In this document: piece by piece, positions 4,566-5,946 of the stretch | Position numbering within the stretch: the stretch's first letter is position 1 | Layout: the number at the start of each line of letters is the position of its first letter | Source: Thermoplasmata archaeon | GTDB lineage: Archaea > Thermoplasmatota > Thermoplasmata > SG8-5 | DNA: 5,946 bases | Assembly (NCBI GenBank): GCA_030655715.1 | Contig: JAUSPR010000053.1 | Span: 1-5,946, forward strand | Reading direction: 5' to 3' | The notes under the pieces: model-generated | What the model was told of the DNA's origin: nothing | Database searches by the model: none | The model's input: only the letters and a program-made list of their open reading frames with translations | Translations under genes and position numbers: made by a program

Positions 4566-5946
4566 GCATCCCTTACCGGCACCATGACTCCAAGGCCAAG
4601 GAAACGGCCATTGCCAATGATTAGGGGGCCAGACACAGGTTCCGCAAAGATGACCTCGGCATGCCAAAGACGTTCCTTTGGAAATTTCTTGCTAACATCA
4701 AACAATTCTGCACGCATGCCCCTGCTCTCGAAAGGTTCGCGTTGCACATGGATGGATTCGATTTGCGGCATCATACGGTCAGTTCGCAACTCTCTAAAAA
4801 TTGCTACGGCTGCACGCATCTCTTCATCAGCACGCTCCGAGCCTGTTTTTGCTTCTTCATGGATCCGCGATGGGTCGATACGCCTTCTCCTTGCCACCTC
4901 TGGCAATGCTGCGGGAGTGACCGTGCGCCATATTCTGAATCCTTGCTCTTTGTGAATGCCATAGTGGGAGAGCATTTTTTCATTTTTTATGTCCTGAACT
5001 CGTGTCAGAATGACATCCATGTTTTTATTTGGTGGATTGCCAGCAATACCTAATCCTGAAAAGGCCCAAAAAACATCTTCGGCAGATATATTACAGTTGG
5101 GGGATACCTCGATAAGGATACGCCTGATTTCATAATCGGCATAACGACTGCCGATACTGGGTAGGGGGATAATGCTCACACGCGAGTCATAACCAATAGT
5201 AATTGCATTGGACGCTGTTTCATTAAACGCATTTGAAATGTTATCGCGCAAGGCTGGGAGTGCTGTGGAAAGCTTTTCGACCGCAATATCACGCACCTTG
5301 ATTACAAGATTTGTAGCTTGTGCCAGTGGATGGGGCGCAAATTCTTTTTTGTTTGAGCCTTTTCGCAGTTCGAATAAGCATCGAACTGGTGGGCTGTTGT
5401 AAGCAATTTGCACGAGTTTGGCCATTGGTGGTCGTGATACTTTTCCGCCATCTCTGTAATCAAAGCGACGGGTATTATAGCGCCTCTCCAAGCTTTCGAA
5501 CGTTCCGGGACAAGGACAAGCCCATTGATTCAATTGGCCATGTCTGTGAGCAGGACGATAGATTTGCCCTGAATAGGCATGCAATAGCTCTTGAAGTTCT
5601 TCTGATTTAATCACTTCACTAGCAGCCCATGCCATGTCGATTCCATGACCGAGTTGATAGAGGTTTTCGGCAAGCTGACATATGTTTTCTGCTTGGGGAA
5701 TATCCTGATCTTGGAATGACCATGCATAGTATAACGGAATCATGGCATCGAATAACCAAGGCCTCATTTCCTTAGGATAGCGGATTTTATCGATTCTAGT
5801 TGGGTCGCCCTGGACTGCGTCAAGGTCATTTCGTGGGACGAAAAAAACTGCGTTAGTTCCCTGCTTGGTCTTTGGGGCAGCCATAATGGGTGCGCTAAGG
5901 GATTCAAACCACTGAAAGGTCGCCTTCTTCATATCAGAGATTGGTC
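4562..5946 (-). CDS. csb2: Csb2 (GSU0054 family), Cas5-Cas6 fusion of type I-G, 5' end outside the window
   Basis: Fusion of Cas5 and Cas6 that cleaves the repeat transcript and holds the crRNA ends in the type I-G Cascade. An in-frame ATG exists at 5932, but the frame stays open to the right edge, and the sequence there (FQWFESLSAPIMAAP, then FVPRND) matches what I recall of the family some 60 residues into the protein. The usual start with GRYHAT and EWPPSPWRLLRAL is therefore beyond the window. Counting from 5932: LFDAMIPLYYAW and LYQLGHGIDMAWA (about 60-103), IIPLPSIGSRYADYEIRRILIEV (about 254-276), RTVTPAALP (336-344), and a C-terminal glycine-rich loop GPLIIGNGRFLGLG (435-448) typical of Cas6-like RNA endonucleases. 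It is followed by cas4 with a 4-bp overlap. Its codons are visibly richer in A and T than those of cas4 or the ATPase. Confidence 0.9.
   Translation of the reverse strand, partial: PISDMKKATFQWFESLSAPIMAAPKTKQGTNAVFFVPRNDLDAVQGDPTRIDKIRYPKEMRPWLFDAMIPLYYAWSFQDQDIPQAENICQLAENLYQLGHGIDMAWAASEVIKSEELQELLHAYSGQIYRPAHRHGQLNQWACPCPGTFESLERRYNTRRFDYRDGGKVSRPPMAKLVQIAYNSPPVRCLFELRKGSNKKEFAPHPLAQATNLVIKVRDIAVEKLSTALPALRDNISNAFNETASNAITIGYDSRVSIIPLPSIGSRYADYEIRRILIEVSPNCNISAEDVFWAFSGLGIAGNPPNKNMDVILTRVQDIKNEKMLSHYGIHKEQGFRIWRTVTPAALPEVARRRRIDPSRIHEEAKTGSERADEEMRAAVAIFRELRTDRMMPQIESIHVQREPFESRGMRAELFDVSKKFPKERLWHAEVIFAEPVSGPLIIGNGRFLGLGVMVPVRDA

Noticed and set aside
4566..4667. Upstream extension of cas4 by 34 residues.
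   Set aside because: It lies within csb2, has no Cas4-like sequence, and the ATGA overlap with a ribosome binding site supports the start at 4565.

Overview
The window carries the adaptation end of a type I-G (formerly I-U) CRISPR-Cas locus, read almost entirely on the minus strand, plus a rearranged flank that contains a second, broken copy of part of the same locus. In transcription order (right to left) the intact part is: csb2 (Cas5-Cas6 fusion, N-terminus beyond the right edge), cas4 (ATGA overlap with csb2), a 121-bp gap with a promoter and paired palindromes, cas1, cas2, a 104-bp leader, and an array of 12 repeats (32 bp) and 11 spacers. Repeat orientation (minus-strand copies end in ATTGAAAC), the leader next to cas2 and two decayed repeats at the far left agree that cas genes and array run the same way.

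Left of the array the content is less ordinary. From right to left there is: a gene-free stretch with a possible tail of an IS200/IS605-type TnpB and GC-rich hairpins (1510-1870); a remnant of the last codons of a cas4 gene (1458-1508) joined to a promoter and two operator-like boxes; a complete AAA ATPase of the DUF4143 group (140-1360) sitting exactly where cas1 sits in the intact copy; one solitary, consensus-perfect CRISPR repeat (100-131); and the start of an unrecognised reading frame running off the left edge. Positions 1380-1508 align without gaps to 3963-4091 (about 103 of 129 identical by hand count), so the cas4 tail, operators and core promoter are duplicated. The duplication stops just past the TATA-like box, after which one copy leads to cas1 and the other to the ATPase.

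Organism: a prokaryote of intermediate GC. The duplicated TTTATAAGG box and GGTGA-type ribosome binding sites would fit an archaeon (perhaps a methanogenic euryarchaeote), but the same box also reads as a bacterial -10 element, so the domain is not proven. Working together, Cas4, Cas1 and Cas2 would select, trim and insert new spacers at the leader, and Csb2 would cut the array transcript and cap the crRNA in a Cascade whose other subunits (cas7/csb1, cas8, cas3) must lie to the right of the window. The ATPase may be a passenger, or may be co-regulated with adaptation through the duplicated promoter.
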